Shown piece by piece: positions 46,585-59,644 of a DNA stretch of 64,000 nucleotides. Within the stretch, counting starts at the first letter, position 1. Every line of letters begins with the position of its first letter. This stretch comes from Straminergon stramineum. Its lineage: Eukaryota > Streptophyta > Bryopsida > Hypnales > Calliergonaceae. The notes under the pieces were generated by a model, which was not told the DNA's origin, did no database searches, and saw only the letters and a list, made by a program, of their open reading frames with translations. The position numbers and the translations under genes were made by a program. The stretch covers positions 6,761,350 through 6,825,349 of the forward strand of contig OY987271.1 in the NCBI GenBank assembly GCA_963920665.1, read 5' to 3'.

Positions 46585-48066
46585 CTAATATGAATGTTGG
46601 AAGTGTTCATCTGGCATAGGCCAATTGAATTGGCCAGTGAACCGATTGATGATGTGGGCCAAACCACCCCGATAACCATCACCTCTTTGACAAAGCCAGT
46701 CCAAGTATTGGTGAAACACAATTCCCAATTGGTGGTGGCTAAACATGGCCATTGCATTTGTTTCCTGTTGCAATCTGTTGTAGTTCTCTGACATGCATTG
46801 TTTATTGATCCTTTGAGCTATTTTACTAATTGCATATTCCTTCGATGCACGTGATAAATGTGGAATGATTTCCACGTTTGCATCTCTTCTATGCAAATAT
46901 GCAATGCTTGGATCCACCCACCACCTCCTTGTTAAAGCTTCGTTCATTTCATTTGCATATGTGAACGTATACAAGGATTTCATTGGTTTGGTAGCTACAG
47001 TAGTCATGCCCCAATCGCAAATGCCAATGTAGACACGTGATTCATCATCAAGAAAATGAAACATGATGTTGTCTGGAGAAATATCATTGTGTAGATGTCC
47101 AGACACATGTACCGCATTCATGATATGCACCAATGCCCAAGCAAGCTCGGTGAGCTTCTTCTGAAACCGAGTGAGATGAAAAGCTTTAGCCACATTTGAC
47201 TCTATTGGGTTCGAATACTATAACCGAACATATATGTTGTCTGGATAATCGTTATCCAGGTTCAACATTTGCCGAAGTGTTCCTCCATTCCACCAATACA
47301 AGTACCCTTCATTTGTTCTTGCATGAAGTGCAACAAATCGTATGACTCCTGAATGTGGAATCCTCACTGCCATTGATTCATTTTGATGTTCCAACTTTGC
47401 AAGCTGAGGTTGCGTACCGTGGTGGTTGGATATCTTTGCTGCAAACTCCCAAGATGGAGCTATCCCTGGACATCTTTCAATTCTCACCCTCTGAATTGTT
47501 GCATATCCTCCCCTCATGATTAAGCCATCTTGGGGAATCACCCATGCGGTGTCCGGAAGCGCTATAAGATGACGTCTACCCATATCCAATTCAACAAGAC
47601 CCTCACGGCTAGTCCACCAACCCAATGACCCTCGTCTATTACACCTCTTCGCAAATGGGGCACAACGCCCAATAAACAATTGAGCTTTGAGAATGACTTG
47701 CTCAAAGCCTTCATCATTTGCACGGTGTTGTTTGTCGTATTTTGCGAGAACCACATCAGCGTTCCACAATGCATCATGCACCTTGTTCTCCAAACATTTG
47801 TTGAAGCCCCTCTTCTCCGTCCCATGTTGCCATAGCGGAACGTATAAGGCATCTACCATTCTCTGTGTCATGTCTGCCTTGAATTTGGATGGACACTCCT
47901 CTCCATATCTTACATATTTTGTGTCAAGAGACACAATGGTTTCCGATTCATAGAATTTTGCAATGCATTTGGTCATGAATGCTTTGCATGCATCGGATGG
48001 AATTTCCTTACTTGCCACCTCTTGTACCACTTGTTTTCCCTTCACTGCCTTCTTCGATCTTGGCAT
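46585..48066 (-). pseudogene. Protein-kinase-fold protein between GTCCG islands
   Basis: The frame spans 494 codons from the ATG at 48066 and has a single TAG at 47220-47218. Kinase landmarks appear in order: a glycine-rich-loop-like MRGGYATIQRV near residue 187, a FAAKIS motif with the expected ATP-binding Lys, a catalytic loop HNDISPDNIMF (canonical HRDxKxxN) near residue 320, and DWG in place of DFG (GICDWGM). The N-terminal 180 residues start with a basic MPRSKKAVKGK and match nothing I know. The loop Asp and Asn and the metal-binding Asp are present, so an active ancestor is plausible. It lies between island 1 and island 2, with island 2 directly upstream in its own orientation, which suggests a transposon-borne or captured kinase. 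A capture from a host gene or a long-standing element gene are both possible. Confidence 0.7.
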
Positions 48067-48239
48067 CGTGATAAATTTTTAATACCCGAAATTTGTAACT
48101 AAAACTTAGAAGTTCGCTACAAAAAATGGCAATAATGGGGCCCCCAAATAAGACTTTCGCCTTCCCGAGGAGAGGAACCAATGGAGGACGAACCACCAAG
48201 CTCTTCGCTCCACACTTGCAAAATGCAAGGGGCAAGGCA

Positions 48240-48600
48240 AAAGTGATAGCAGACGGACCATCCGCCCCTCTTATATGGGGCGGACGGCTCGTCCTTGTCC
48301 ACCTCCTCGTGGCCATCCGATCGTGCGGACGGCCTTCCATCCGCCTCGTCCTTGACCACCTCCGCGTGGCCGTCCGATCATGCGGACAGCCTTCCGTCCG
48401 CCTCGTCATGGCCGTCCGATTCTGTGGACAGTCTTCCATCCGACCGTGCGAACGGTCATCCGTTTGCCTCGATCCGGCCGTCTGATCAGTAGGACGATCC
48501 GGTGATTGGTGTCCACCAGATTCGACGGCCGGCTTGTTGCAGACACCGCCAGCTCGTCCGATCAGATGGACGGCATATCATCCCCACAATCGGAGATTTT
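48240..48600. repeat. GTCCG-rich island 2
   Basis: Repeated GCGGACGGCCTTCCATCCGC, GTGGCCGTCCGATC and CCTCGTCC words in both orientations make short palindromes such as GGCGGACGG beside CCGTCCGCC. It lies upstream of the kinase-like gene on its strand and downstream of the gene at 49647-50738. The open frames across it are repeat artefacts. Confidence 0.75.
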
Positions 48601-49646
48601 AATTTCTCTTGAACATCTCTAAGCCAAATATATGTATCATATTCAACATTTCAATTTCAAACGAAAGGAATAATCAAGTAAATCATCTATCATGGAAATG
48701 AAAAAAAATTATAGAGGGATAGCTGGTGAGGTTTGCTTGTTGAAATACTCTCACTATTGAGATTCTCATGTTTACATAATTTTATCTTAAAATTAATAAT
48801 GTTCTAGTTTCGATCTTGAATATACTCAATTTATCAATTCTCTTATGAATAAAAACTAAACATCTTTTGGTGGAATTTTTTCTCCTACGTTCTCATGCTC
48901 TCATCTAAATTCATCAAGTCTTCAACATACAAAATTATAAAATCGTACTCACAAGTGGAAATATTTATTGTTTCAATAATTAGAAGCCAAAAATCTAGTC
49001 AAGCATATAGCAAAATAATTTGTTTAAGTCACCTTGAATGCAAATATCTTACAATCTATGTGCGTTAAGTTTTTGAAATTGCTTCTACACATTCATAAAT
49101 TGCTATAGTACAAAATCGTACAATCCGACATGCCAAAAACATTGTTCCTACATTTTCTAGTTCTTTGTAATTGAAATGGCAATTCTAAATCACTAAATGA
49201 TCTTTGATGGAAAAAAGCCTCCGGACTTCTAGGGTTTACAATTCAATTTCTAATAGCAAATGGAACTAAAATGGTGGTTCTCGCTATTCTACAAACCTCT
49301 ATTGCATATTTGGGACATCCTTTGCATTTGCAATTCACTTATTCACATTGAATGATTGGAATGAAAATATTGTAGAAAGTGGTCCAATACATTTTCCATT
49401 TTCACAAATATCCATTAACCCATAGTCATGCATCAATGGTATTAAATCCTACAAATTACATGACATAAATATCACTTTATTAAAATATAAAAATACAATG
49501 TATTTCTATCAAAATCACAAAAAAGGTGATTACAACTCGTCGAGAGCATTGTGCTATATTTGCCACACTCTACCATCTATGTACATTACAATGAGTGAAC
49601 CATATAGTAAAACAAACATAAGATGACTAGAATACCATACTCTACT
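48601..49646. other. AT-rich spacer, weakly similar to 52.4-52.8 kb
   Basis: No gene is seen. Stretches such as TGAAATGGCAATT and GATCTTTGATGGAAAAAA resemble sequence at 52690-52725, so both may be decayed copies of one repeat. Confidence 0.35.
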
Positions 49647-50738
49647 TTACTCTGAATTGGAATCCGAATCGGAATCCTTGTTGTCATTTGGGCCTGAAGG
49701 ATGTACCCCAATATATGGTCTACCCCCATAGTTGTAACCATATCCACTTGATGCACCTCCTTGTCCGTATTCATTTCCAAAAGACGGACCTCCAAAGGTT
49801 GGAAGAGGAATTGGAACACTCTCCTAGGACCCTCTTTGACTTGATCCGCCATAATAAAGGCCTCCTTGATGCCCATATGAACCATGTGTAGTCGATCCAG
49901 AGTAGTATTGAGAGCCTCCTTGGCTATAACCACCATAGTGTGTTGTTCCATGGCTTCCTCCTGTACTTTGAGAGCCAACTCGGGGGGCGTTACCATAATC
50001 TAAACCACTTGTCCCATCTCGTGATCCACGTGCATTATAGTCACGGTAGTAGGACCCATCATGTTGCCGACCCCAGTCTTCCACGCTTTGGCACATGGCC
50101 TCTTGCATTTGTTGTTGGTACTCAATGTCTTCCCGATCTTCTCGACATTCGTGTCTCTCACCAAATGTCACGGGTGCTGGATCATCATCAACATCATCAT
50201 CTTCATCTGACCAATCATCTTCAGCATCCTTCAAGACGACCGAAGGAAGTCCTCCATAGCCTCGATTGGACCACTCCGGCATGCAATCACGTAGTCCAAC
50301 CCAGTTAGTAGGAATTATGGCTTCCTCACGAGTTAAATTCTTGACATTGCGCCCTGCAACCATGCACCAATCTACTTCTTTATGGAGTACTATCTCCGCC
50401 CAAATCATAGCCATGTTTAAATAGTTCATGACGTTTGGCTTGGAGCTTGGTAAACTTGATGCAGATGTTATCTCCTCGTATCAATGAACAAAGTGTTCGC
50501 TCTTACATGTGGACATTTGTCCTTCCCAACGACGAACTTGCACCTCTACGCGATCACGTGACCATAGTTTGGAGAGGTGCGTCATTTTTACGTACTTCTT
50601 GCATGTTGTGCAGTCCCATACTTTCTTGGGCTTCTTTTCCCATCCCTTCTTCGCAATGCAAGTTATGTCTCCCCACTCTTTCCAATCCATCTCTTGCGAT
50701 TTCCCCTTTTTACTTCCTCCACCACTTCCACGTGACAT
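49647..50738 (-). pseudogene. KYVKM-family protein with Gly/Tyr-rich tail
   Basis: A 364-codon frame starts MSRGSGGGSKKGKSQ at 50738 and ends at a TAA (49649-49647), with internal stops TGA (50483-50481) and TAG (49826-49824). Residues 38-86 (WDCTTCKKYVKMTHLSKLW through CKSEHFVH) match the protein at 55.9 kb, as does the next part up to HKEVDWC. Cys pairs and conserved His suggest a metal-binding, perhaps DNA-binding, fold; this is inference. The middle is acidic (DDWSDEDDDVDDD). The tail is a low-complexity run of Gly, Ser, Tyr, Gln and His (GGYSQGGSQYYSG type), then DSDSDS-like residues. Where the relative has Arg after HFVH this copy has TGA, a C-to-T change. I do not recognise the family. 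Confidence 0.65.
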
Positions 50739-51129
50739 GATAACCTCCAAACCTCAATTAATAATGAACCGAAAGGATTACAAAGTTTAAATGCAATTTC
50801 CGCCCGCTTTGGCTAAATGTACCAAATGAAAAGTAAGAATTTGGATTAAAACAAAGTGCACCTACTGCTACTGACAACCAAATCAACTGTAAAAGTAAAC
50901 ACCTTGAGTTTCTGACAACCCAATCAACTCGAACACGGTTCAAGTAATTAAGAACACTAAATGAAGTCCATAAAATTAAAGACTTATAAGTTGGGGCAGC
51001 CCCCTAATCACTCAAACCAATATGTGATAAAAAAAAGTTAATACGAACACAATCGTTCACGTACCAAGCGGGAAGGGGCACACAGATTCCCGAAGGCATT
51101 GGATCACCCACTCTAGAAGGGAAATGATT

Positions 51130-51975
51130 GTGAAGAAATGAGCCGTCCATGCCGCCATTTACGCGGTCGGCGCTTTAGGGTATGCGGACGCTGCCGTCCG
51201 CATCGGATGGCACGAGGGCGGACGGGCAAATCGGGCGGTTTGAAATCGATGTCCACTAGATCGCACAGTCACCGACAAGAAGCGGACGGAGCAACGTGGA
51301 CACGGACAGGAAATGCGGATGAATTTCGGACAAGCAAACGGACAATGCAGACGGGGACTGTGGAAGCGCGGATGGGGATTGCGGACGCACGGACGGGCGG
51401 ACGGAGAGGAGCGTGGGAGGGAATGTGGGACCGAGGGAGGGAGGGAGGCGTTTTTGAGTTTGGAAATTCATGTTTCCTTTACAGCGGACGGGCGGATGGG
51501 TGGACGGGCGAACAAAGAGGAGTGTGGGAGGGGAGAGGTGGGTAGGACTGAGGGAGGGAGGGAGGGAGGCGTTTTTGAGTTTGGGAGTTGGTGTTTTGTT
51601 TACGGCGGACGGGCACACGGAGAGGAGTGTGGGAGGGGAGAGGTGGGCGAGACTGAGAAAGGGAGGGAGGGAGGCGTTTTTGAGTTTGGGAGTTGGTGTT
51701 TTGTTTACAGTGGACAAGCGGACGGAGAGGAGTGTGGGAAGGGAGAGGTGGGCGAGACTAAGGGAGGGAGGGAGGCATTTTTGAGTTTGGGAGTTGGTGT
51801 TTTGTTTATGGCAGACAAGAGGACGGGCGGACGAAGAGGAGCGTGGGAGCCTGGGAGGGGAGAGGTGGGCGGGACTGTGGGAGGGAGGAGTTTTTCAATT
51901 TCTGAATTGGTCGTTGGCAAAAGGGCGGGAGAGGTGTTTTGAACTTTGTGGAGATGGGTGGACGGACGGTTTAGC
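51130..51975. repeat. GTCCG-rich island 3 with a five-unit minisatellite
   Basis: The left part (51135-51380) is dense in GCGGACGG and GGACGGGC words. From about 51385 to 51900 a unit of roughly 104-120 bases repeats five times: GGAGAGGAGTGTGGGAGGGG, GAGGTGGGCGAGACTGAG, a GGGA run, GAGGCGTTTTTGAGTTTGGG and GTTTACGGCGGAC. It lies upstream of the KYVKM gene on that gene's strand and stops abruptly near AGATTGCATTACAT. All open frames here follow the repeat and are not genes. Confidence 0.8.
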
Positions 51976-54900
51976 AGGCAGAGATTGCATTACATGGTGA
52001 ATTAAGAAAAGTAGAGAAATTATTTTTAATATGTCATGTCATGAGGTCTTAAATTGATACAATTATCAAAAGTGACATCCGAAAGTCTCTGGTTTGAAGA
52101 ATCATTTGATTTGTAAATAAAGAATTCAAATTAGTGTGTGAAGAAATTTTGTTTTACATTGGTGCTTTTGTACAAGTTTGTGATGTCAACAATACTTTTT
52201 GACTAATAGCAAAAGAAATTCAATGTTCAGATTGTAACAAAAGCCTTTGTGGTTCAATTTTTTATTCTTTTTCATGCCTTTCAAGGAAAATAATTAATCC
52301 CTAAACTCCCAAAAGCCCTACACGGCTACACTCTTATACGGGACTCTTATAATATGGGATCTCAATTAAATGATTTATTTCTAAATTTTTGGTTCAAGAT
52401 TCTTCACTTAAGAATTAAATTTTTCAACACAAGATATTCTAAAATGAAATTCATTAGTGCCAAAAATCTAAAGTGAAGAAAATGAGAAGCCCAACAATCT
52501 AGTATGGCAAGATGGAAGAAAAAAAATTGGGGGCTTACTTTAAATGCAAATACCATGTGCAATGTATGTACTCAAAGTTTTCAAGATGACAAGATTACTC
52601 ACACACATTTTTATACTAGTCTAGTATAAATTCCTATGGTTAAATATGCCCAAAAATCAATTTTAAAGATTTTTGTCTCTTTGCATTCGAAATGGTAGTT
52701 TTGAGTGATATTTGATGGGAAAAAAAGCATGAAGGCTTTAGTGGTTCCAGATTTTACAAAATCCTAGGCCTACATAACTACATAAGCAATTCAATCAATA
52801 ATGTAAATTTATAATTTAAAAGATATGATATTATGAACCTTTCTATATAATTATTCGCAAAAAAGTTTTGAGATGAAACACACTTGTAATCATTGAAGTA
52901 TGACCATTTCTAATTTCTTATAATTGAAGACTCATCATATTTGAAGGTCAATCCCATTGTACATTACCTAAGCTCTAATATTTTGGGGTTGTTATAAATT
53001 TATGATCGGTTTACAATTTAGGATGCACACAAGTATACATAGGTATAAGTGTCAAAGTGTGTATGATATGAATTTTCAATTCATTTTGGTGTATAAATGC
53101 TTACTTTAATCTTGTCCACAACATTTCACATTACATTAAAATGCTTGAATCATTTTAGCACCATCCTATACATTCGATAAATGTTATAATAGAATAATGA
53201 GATAATATAATTTTTTTTAGTATATTCATATTGGTGTTCTAAACTATGAATACATTCGATAGCAAAAATTGAAGACACACTCCAAGTTATAATTGAATGT
53301 TCCACATTTATTTAATGGCTCATAATAAAGTGATAATTCAGGTGCTAAATCTTAAGAAAAATTGAAATCTACATGAGTAACATATTAACATGAGTACATG
53401 ACAATTGACAAACTAAGTAAGGTCTACATCTACATTATATTGTCATGATTGCATTCCAAACTACAAAGGAATCATAGCCTCATAGGTAAAACATATTCCA
53501 CACATTGCATCAATAATGTTGAAAATTCATGCAATGCTATAAATTCAGTATGTACAATTGAGGGTTGTATAATTCTGATTTTTTTGGCAACCTGGGTGGG
53601 TGGGAGGGACATCCCTAAATAGGGCCTTTCCTATAAATAACAAACCAATCATAATCCTAAAAAGAACCTCATAGAATAAAAAATAGTATAAAGCCAAAAG
53701 AGAATACTCATATTTAGCCATCCAACTATCATATCCATCAAATCATCCCCACATCTCCTCAATAAACTCATGAAAAGAAGTTTAAAGTACATAAAACCAA
53801 ATAAAGATTATGACAAAATCTTTTTATGGTATAATACCAATAGGTAGAAAATATCAAATCGCTAGAGACCACTCAAGCTTGGAACTAAATCAAGTAATAT
53901 CAAAGTGATTTAGAACCCCCCAAAAGAATTTGTTGCCAAGGTCTTATGGAAAGAGCCGCCAGAAAGATTTAACCAAAGAGGTTGTGGACCTCACCTGTCC
54001 CCATGACAAACCAAACATCGGAATGTTAGTAAGTCGTAGACAAGGTGTCTTCAGCCCACAACAATGTGTTATAGCAGTCACAAAAGAAAAATCAACAAGC
54101 AAAGCTCAAAATTACACAAAAGAAAATGAACAACAAAATACAAATCAAAGCCTAACACATTGTGTTCCAAAGATGACCTGTGTAGACGCCATCCTGGACC
54201 TCACTCCCACCAACCGTAGTCACTTCCAACACCTTGTAAAAGCCAACAATATGAAATTGTGAAGGCTCAAGGGTAGTTTCAATCCCTTATATATTGGCCA
54301 TAGCAGTGTTTAATTAATGTTAGGTCAAGTCCATGTCATGGTCTCCAAGAAAACGTGCTTTGGATCCCAACCACCCATAGGTCCCAAGAATTAATGACTT
54401 GGTGTCTAGGGATAAAAAAATTAGCCAAGTTAGTCAAACTTGTACTAGAAGGAACCCTCAAATTAGGAAAAATCAATTCTCTATGATCCAAGGATTTTAT
54501 AAGGACCACTTGTAGTCATCCATCACAGTATTAGTATAGTACCCCCTATGATGTGCCAAGCAAACCTATAATGACAACCAATGAAGCAAAAGACACTAGT
54601 CAATTCAAATTGACAAGTGTAAAAAATCCATCTTAAGCATGGAAGCTTCTAATAATTTCTTGACCTACAACCAAGTGTAAAAACTTGTCGTATGATCGAG
54701 AAACAGCCAAATGATTTCAATCAAATGTTCATGGCTAGAAATTAATTAAGAATATAGACCCATCAAAAAAGAAAAAGGTCCATATTACATATAATGGTGT
54801 CAAAGTAAAAAACCCCAATGGCTAATTAAAAGAAAAAGAAATAATCCTAAGGAAATCAAGACTTACGGGAGGGATGGGAGGGGCTTATCAATAAATCCCC

Positions 54901-55092
54901 TAGTAAGTGTATAAAACACAACCCACTATAGAAGATAACTATAAAATACCCATATAAGAAAATATTGGACATTAAATAGTAACAAATACTTATAAAAGGT
55001 TAACTCTCTTATAAACATCAAATGTATTCCAAAAGAGGTGCCAACACCATTTTCTTTGTAATACCAAAAAATAATAAATAGTGTGCTAAGAC
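51976..55092. other. AT-rich intergenic DNA, no gene seen
   Basis: About 3.1 kb without a supported gene. A 110-codon frame at 53930-54262 has no recognisable motif and AT-biased codons. The region is probably decayed repeat sequence. Confidence 0.45.
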
Positions 55093-55122
55093 TAAGGGTT
55101 TAGGGTTTAGGGTATAGGGTTT
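55093..55122 (+). repeat. Short interstitial telomere-like repeat
   Basis: About four TTTAGGG-type units (GGGTTTAGGGTTTAGGG, then GTATAGGGTTTGG) match the plant-type telomere motif. It is too short to be a chromosome end. Confidence 0.7.
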
Positions 55123-55254
55123 GGAGAGCATGTTTAAATGTGGGAAGGAATATCTGGAATTACCTTTTCTTACATTAATACTACATAGGATACTTCTAGT
55201 ATTGAAGAGTTTTTTTTGGTACATGAATCTATCCTTCTCACAATTCAATGCTTT

Positions 55255-55700
55255 AGGACTGTCGGCGGACTGAGGTCAAGTGGAGTCCCCGGCAAGGTGA
55301 ATAGTCTTGCGTTTGGTCGGTCGGCGACGGCGGACGGCCTGAGCGGACAACGAAGTTCGCCATTTATGCGGACAGCTTGAGCGGATGGCCAGGTCCGCCA
55401 TTTATGCGGACGGGGATAGTGGACGGCCTAAACGAATGGCCTGAGCGGACAAGATGGTCCAGGAGCGGCCTGCGGTCGGTATTAGCGGAGGGGAGGTTTG
55501 GTCGCGGTCCAAAGCAGACGGACAGCTGCCCGTCCACCATCGAAGCAGTTGGACAACTACTAGTCCGCCACCAAAGCGGGTAGCAAGCGTCCGCAGCGGC
55601 GGACTGTAGGTCCGGGTCTGCTTTGGGGCGAACGTTTTTTAGGTTTGGTGGTGGACAGGTATATGGGGGGACGGCCTCCTCATTTTCTCTCACTTCTACT
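55255..55700. repeat. GTCCG-rich island 4
   Basis: Repeated CCTGAGCGGAC, GCGGACGG and CGCCATTTATGCGGAC words form a GC-rich patch that begins abruptly near 55258. It lies about 200 bases upstream of the KYVKM/RING gene, where the promoter should be. It may be a subterminal array of the element carrying that gene. Confidence 0.75.
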
Positions 55701-55891
55701 CTCCTTCGGCGCTAGGTTGGATGTGCTACTGCTGCTTTAAGTGTCAGTTGCTCCTACAGGGTGGAGAGTGGGGGTCCTTGAGTTTTTGTTACTATTGCTG
55801 ATTTACGCTATTACTTATTTACACACATCTCACGGTACTCACGTGCCCTGGTACTATTTTTCGAAGGGCTCAAAAGTTCAAATCATCTATC

Positions 55892-58800
55892 ATGGCGAAT
55901 CAAGGTGTTCCTACCAACAACGGGAGGACTTAGGAGGTGGAAAAAAAAAGGGACTAAAGCGAAGGGGGCCCCTCATGGGCTTCACTATGAGATTTTAGAT
56001 GACCCGAACATCAAAGTGGAGAGTGGTTGGAAGGAGGAGGAAGGGGAATATTGGACCTTCAAAACATACAAGAAGTATGTTAAAATGTACCACATTGACA
56101 AGTTGTGGCCTCGGGATTGCCACGTGGTGCATACACATGGTTTTTGTTGTAAGCCACATAATTGCAACAATAAGCATTTTGTGCATCGATCAGAGGAGGT
56201 GTGGCGGGCGCTATTTGGGGACAAGCCAAGGAGTAAGGGATGCATAAATTATAGTGTGGCGTCCATGGTGTATGCAAAACTCATTTTAAACCGCAAGGTA
56301 GATTGGAGCACTTATCCATCCAAGGTGGATTCTCCACTTTTACTGCAACCCAATCAAAAAGACATTCCCGATCTGTACGATTCTTAGGCAGAACTAAGTG
56401 AACCAACGAAGACCCCAAAAGTATTAAAAAATACTACAACGCATACAACAAATGTCTCTAAGGTTTTAGGTGATGCAGTACAATTAAGGCCCATAGAAGT
56501 GGCACAACCTTGCACGAAAGTGAGCAATGTGTGCTCGGGAGGTGTGGATGGAGAGGTTTTTGTAATTCCTCCAAAGTGCTTCACATCCATACCGAATGTG
56601 ATAACATTGGGTGAACAAAGCATGGCTCCAAGCAAGGAAACTACAACGAATGAAATAACCTTGGGCGGTCTAGACATGGTTGCAAACAAAGAAACACTGG
56701 TAGAAGAATGTGGGTCACCTTTTTCGCCAGATGGAGAGGTCAATGAGGAACAACTTGCAAGGGCCAATGCTAGAATTTAGGGTTATATAGATAGTAAAGC
56801 TCTTGAGAGCTTGGTGGAATATGCAACTCCGATTTCTCAGCTGCCAACGATGCCAAGGCGAAGCCAAACATTGAGCCCAATTCGAATGTTGAGTCCGCAT
56901 CAAAACATAAGCCCGAGTCGAAGGTTGAGCCCAAGACAAATATTAAGTGCAAGAACTGGAGGGCATCCACATTTGGCAACTTTAAGCTCGGCGCAATTGG
57001 AGATTCTTTGTTCCATACCCACCACTAATCAATTGGAAAAGTTGTTAGAATGTTGTAGTCATTGGCGAGTACTAGCAGAACCACATCTTCATTCTAATCC
57101 CAAAAATGAGGCAGGCAGCTCTAGTCAGCCTGTAGGAGAAGGTGGCTGGGGTACTATTTCGCAAACCGCATACAGATTGAGAACTTCAGCTCAAATGGTA
57201 GCTGAAATTATTCCTTGGGTTAGGAATGTGGCAGAGGAATTTTCCAAAATGGCACCTGAATTGTTGACTAGTGCCTTGGCTTTTTGCAATTTCATCGAGA
57301 AAGTGGCACCAATTCTTCAAGGTGGCGTGATGAACTTAAAAAGTTTGATGGCCTTAGAGGAAGACATTCATCGGCTGAAGATGAAGTGTGAGGACTTGGA
57401 AAAGAAGCTGTAGATGTTGCAGAAAAACATGGATCAAGAACGTTGTAACAAGGTCGTTCAAAGAAAGCGCATCGAAGAATTGGAGCTCGAAGTAAAAGAG
57501 TTGAAGAGGGGTAGGCCTACCACAGACTCCGTGAACATTCCATTTGTGCAAGAAAGTCAAGAGAGTGATCAACTCTCTCTTCCTTTTGAGAAGGCAAAAG
57601 CGGTGGAGACGTCCATCATCTTGAATGTGGATGAGGTTGGGAATGACAAGAAATGTGAAGAGGTAGTATGAACCATCATTCCTAATGTTTCCCTTACATT
57701 GTAGGATACTTCGACGCAAACGAAAGGTGGTGAGGTGGAAGAGCTACAGTTGAAATTAGATGAAGCAATTCAAGAGAAAATCCTTGTTGGGTTGAAGTTG
57801 GACCGATTTCAAAAAATCATGGGCATAGAGGAATACATGCCGAAGAGCGGATTAGAGTCTCGATGGTTGGCATGGGTATAGAAACTCCAAGACAAACCCT
57901 CTGTAGTATCTCGAGCAATGAAAGGGCTTATGAAATTTGCAATGAAGTCGGATGAAGAATGCAATGCCGTGGAGAACTCTTTGGCTCGGTTCCAGAAAGT
58001 GTATTATGAACATCTAAGGGGTTCCACCGAAATTACATGTTGGGGGGGACATGGATGACATGTTTGAGCGGTTGAACCACGCAAAGAAGGACGATGTTGC
58101 ACACATTGATTGGGCCCTTGAAGTAGAAGAAGGGTGGGTCCTTTACAACACGCTTTCAGCACACATCAAGGAGAAAGAGAAGACAGTAGTGCATGCTTGC
58201 GATCCAGCCCTAGGAATCTTGAAGAGTCATTGTAGCCTTTGCCAAGGTCCTTTTGGCCCTGAAGGAGCCTTAACCATGGGCCAATGTCGCCACACTTTTC
58301 ACATGACATGCATCGCAAAAGCATCACTCATTCATTCGGTTTGTGCCGAGTGTCGTTCTCCTCTGAGCCCTCGGTTCTACAAAATGCTTGGGATCTTGGA
58401 AGATATGCCCCCCGGCCACAAATACAACCGATGGACCCTTCCTCTTGATCAAGGGCCATACTAGTTCCAAAATTTCTTGCATTAGGGGCGACCTCTCACA
58501 TGGGATTCAATTGAATGCCAACATGGATTATATGAGGAGTCTGGAGAGCCAGTGGATCCTTTCATGTGGATGACCGTCAATAGAGAGGTGGAGTTGCGGG
58601 CTAGGGATATTGAAGATGGCGAGGCTCGTGAATTGTTTTGTCGCAACATGGGGGGCCATTGGAGTGTGCAATACAATAAGTTTTTTTGCTTTCCCGACAA
58701 AGAAGTGAAGAAAGGGCCAAACAACACTTGGGTAGAGGTGGAGCATGCTCAAGAGTTCAATGAGCAATACGGGGCTTATAATCACACTTTGATTGGTAGG

Positions 58801-59283
58801 GCCCTTTTCTTGTCAAAGTTGGAAGAAGCTGCCACAGCTCATGCTGTTGTGGAAATAGATGGGGAAACAACTACAGGGCATTCATTTGTGGAGATAGCTG
58901 GGGCATTTGACAAGAGGATAGGTGACATCATAGCTGAATGCAGGGGGTTTCTATTGGTCGATTTTCGACCAATAGGGTTACCCATCGAAGCTGATGACAA
59001 ACAGGTCAATGTGTTCGTAGATCGAGTGGATGCTGCGTTGAAGGCCTTGAAGGTTGAAGAAGTAGATTTGTCTCCAAAGCGAACTTCAAAATGGAAGAGA
59101 GAGGATGACGATGATGATGACCACTCTCCGGAAACCAAACAACAGTTTTCAACGGTTGACATGGAGGTTAGATCCGGAAGAGGTGTTGTCTACAGTCCTA
59201 GGCCAAATACTCGACGAATGAGTGCAAGACTTTTGGCTAAGGAGGGGCCATCTCACGATTTAGGAGAGAGTAGTGGTTCTTAA
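55892..59283 (+). pseudogene. KYVKM family protein with coiled coil, RING-H2 finger and acidic tail
   Basis: The pieces read as one decayed gene of about 1,100 codons. The start is MANQGVPTNN at 55892. A frame change at the A9 run (55941-55949) leads into a domain also found in the 49647-50738 protein: TYKKYVKMYHIDKLWPRD, then CCKPHNCNNKHFVHR and ILNRKVDWS. A Ser/Pro-rich and helical middle follows, with a coiled coil around 57340-57520 (MLQKNMDQERCNK, RIEELELEVKELKR). A second frame change lies at the G7 run (58042-58048). Then comes a RING-H2-like finger: CSLCQGPFG, GQCRHTFHMTC, VCAEC. The end is acidic with a basic KRTSKWKRE patch and stops with TAA at 59281. In-frame TAG stops lie at 56385, 56778, 57411, 57879, 58462 and 58483. 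The segment 57663-57704 (GT..AG, 42 bases, with a TGA and a TAG) may be a tiny intron. The RING suggests E3 ubiquitin ligase ancestry; function in the element is unknown. Confidence 0.65.
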
Positions 59284-59644
59284 ATATAAGAGAGGCTTTC
59301 CTTATTTTATTATGTTTAATAGTATAGAAGTATACCGAGTGTGGCTTGAATGTTATAAGGGTTGAGTACTAGTAGTAATTCATTGTACTCATGATGAATT
59401 TTGATTTGTTTTGAAGTTCTAAATATATCCAAATATATATATCTTTGAATGAATCATTTGTTTTTCTTTCTTTTAAATTCATGCTATTATGATTTATGAA
59501 GGACACCTTTTTGTGAAGTATGTGTTATTTTCATGCTAGTCTACAAATTTTAAATTATAAGACCCTTTGACAAAACCATAATTTTCTGAAATCTCCCCAT
59601 TCCATCCATAAATCCATATTATTTCCCACCTCTCTTGAAGCATT

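Noticed and set aside
51256..51942. Frames of 100-200 codons on both strands
   Set aside because: They simply translate the minisatellite units (Gly/Glu/Arg repeats, or Pro/Ser/Leu repeats on the other strand).
53930..54262. 110-codon plus-strand frame
   Set aside because: AT-biased, no motif, no splice context, and surrounded by decayed DNA.
55093..55122. Chromosome end or telomere
   Set aside because: Only about four imperfect TTTAGGG-type units, surrounded by ordinary sequence.
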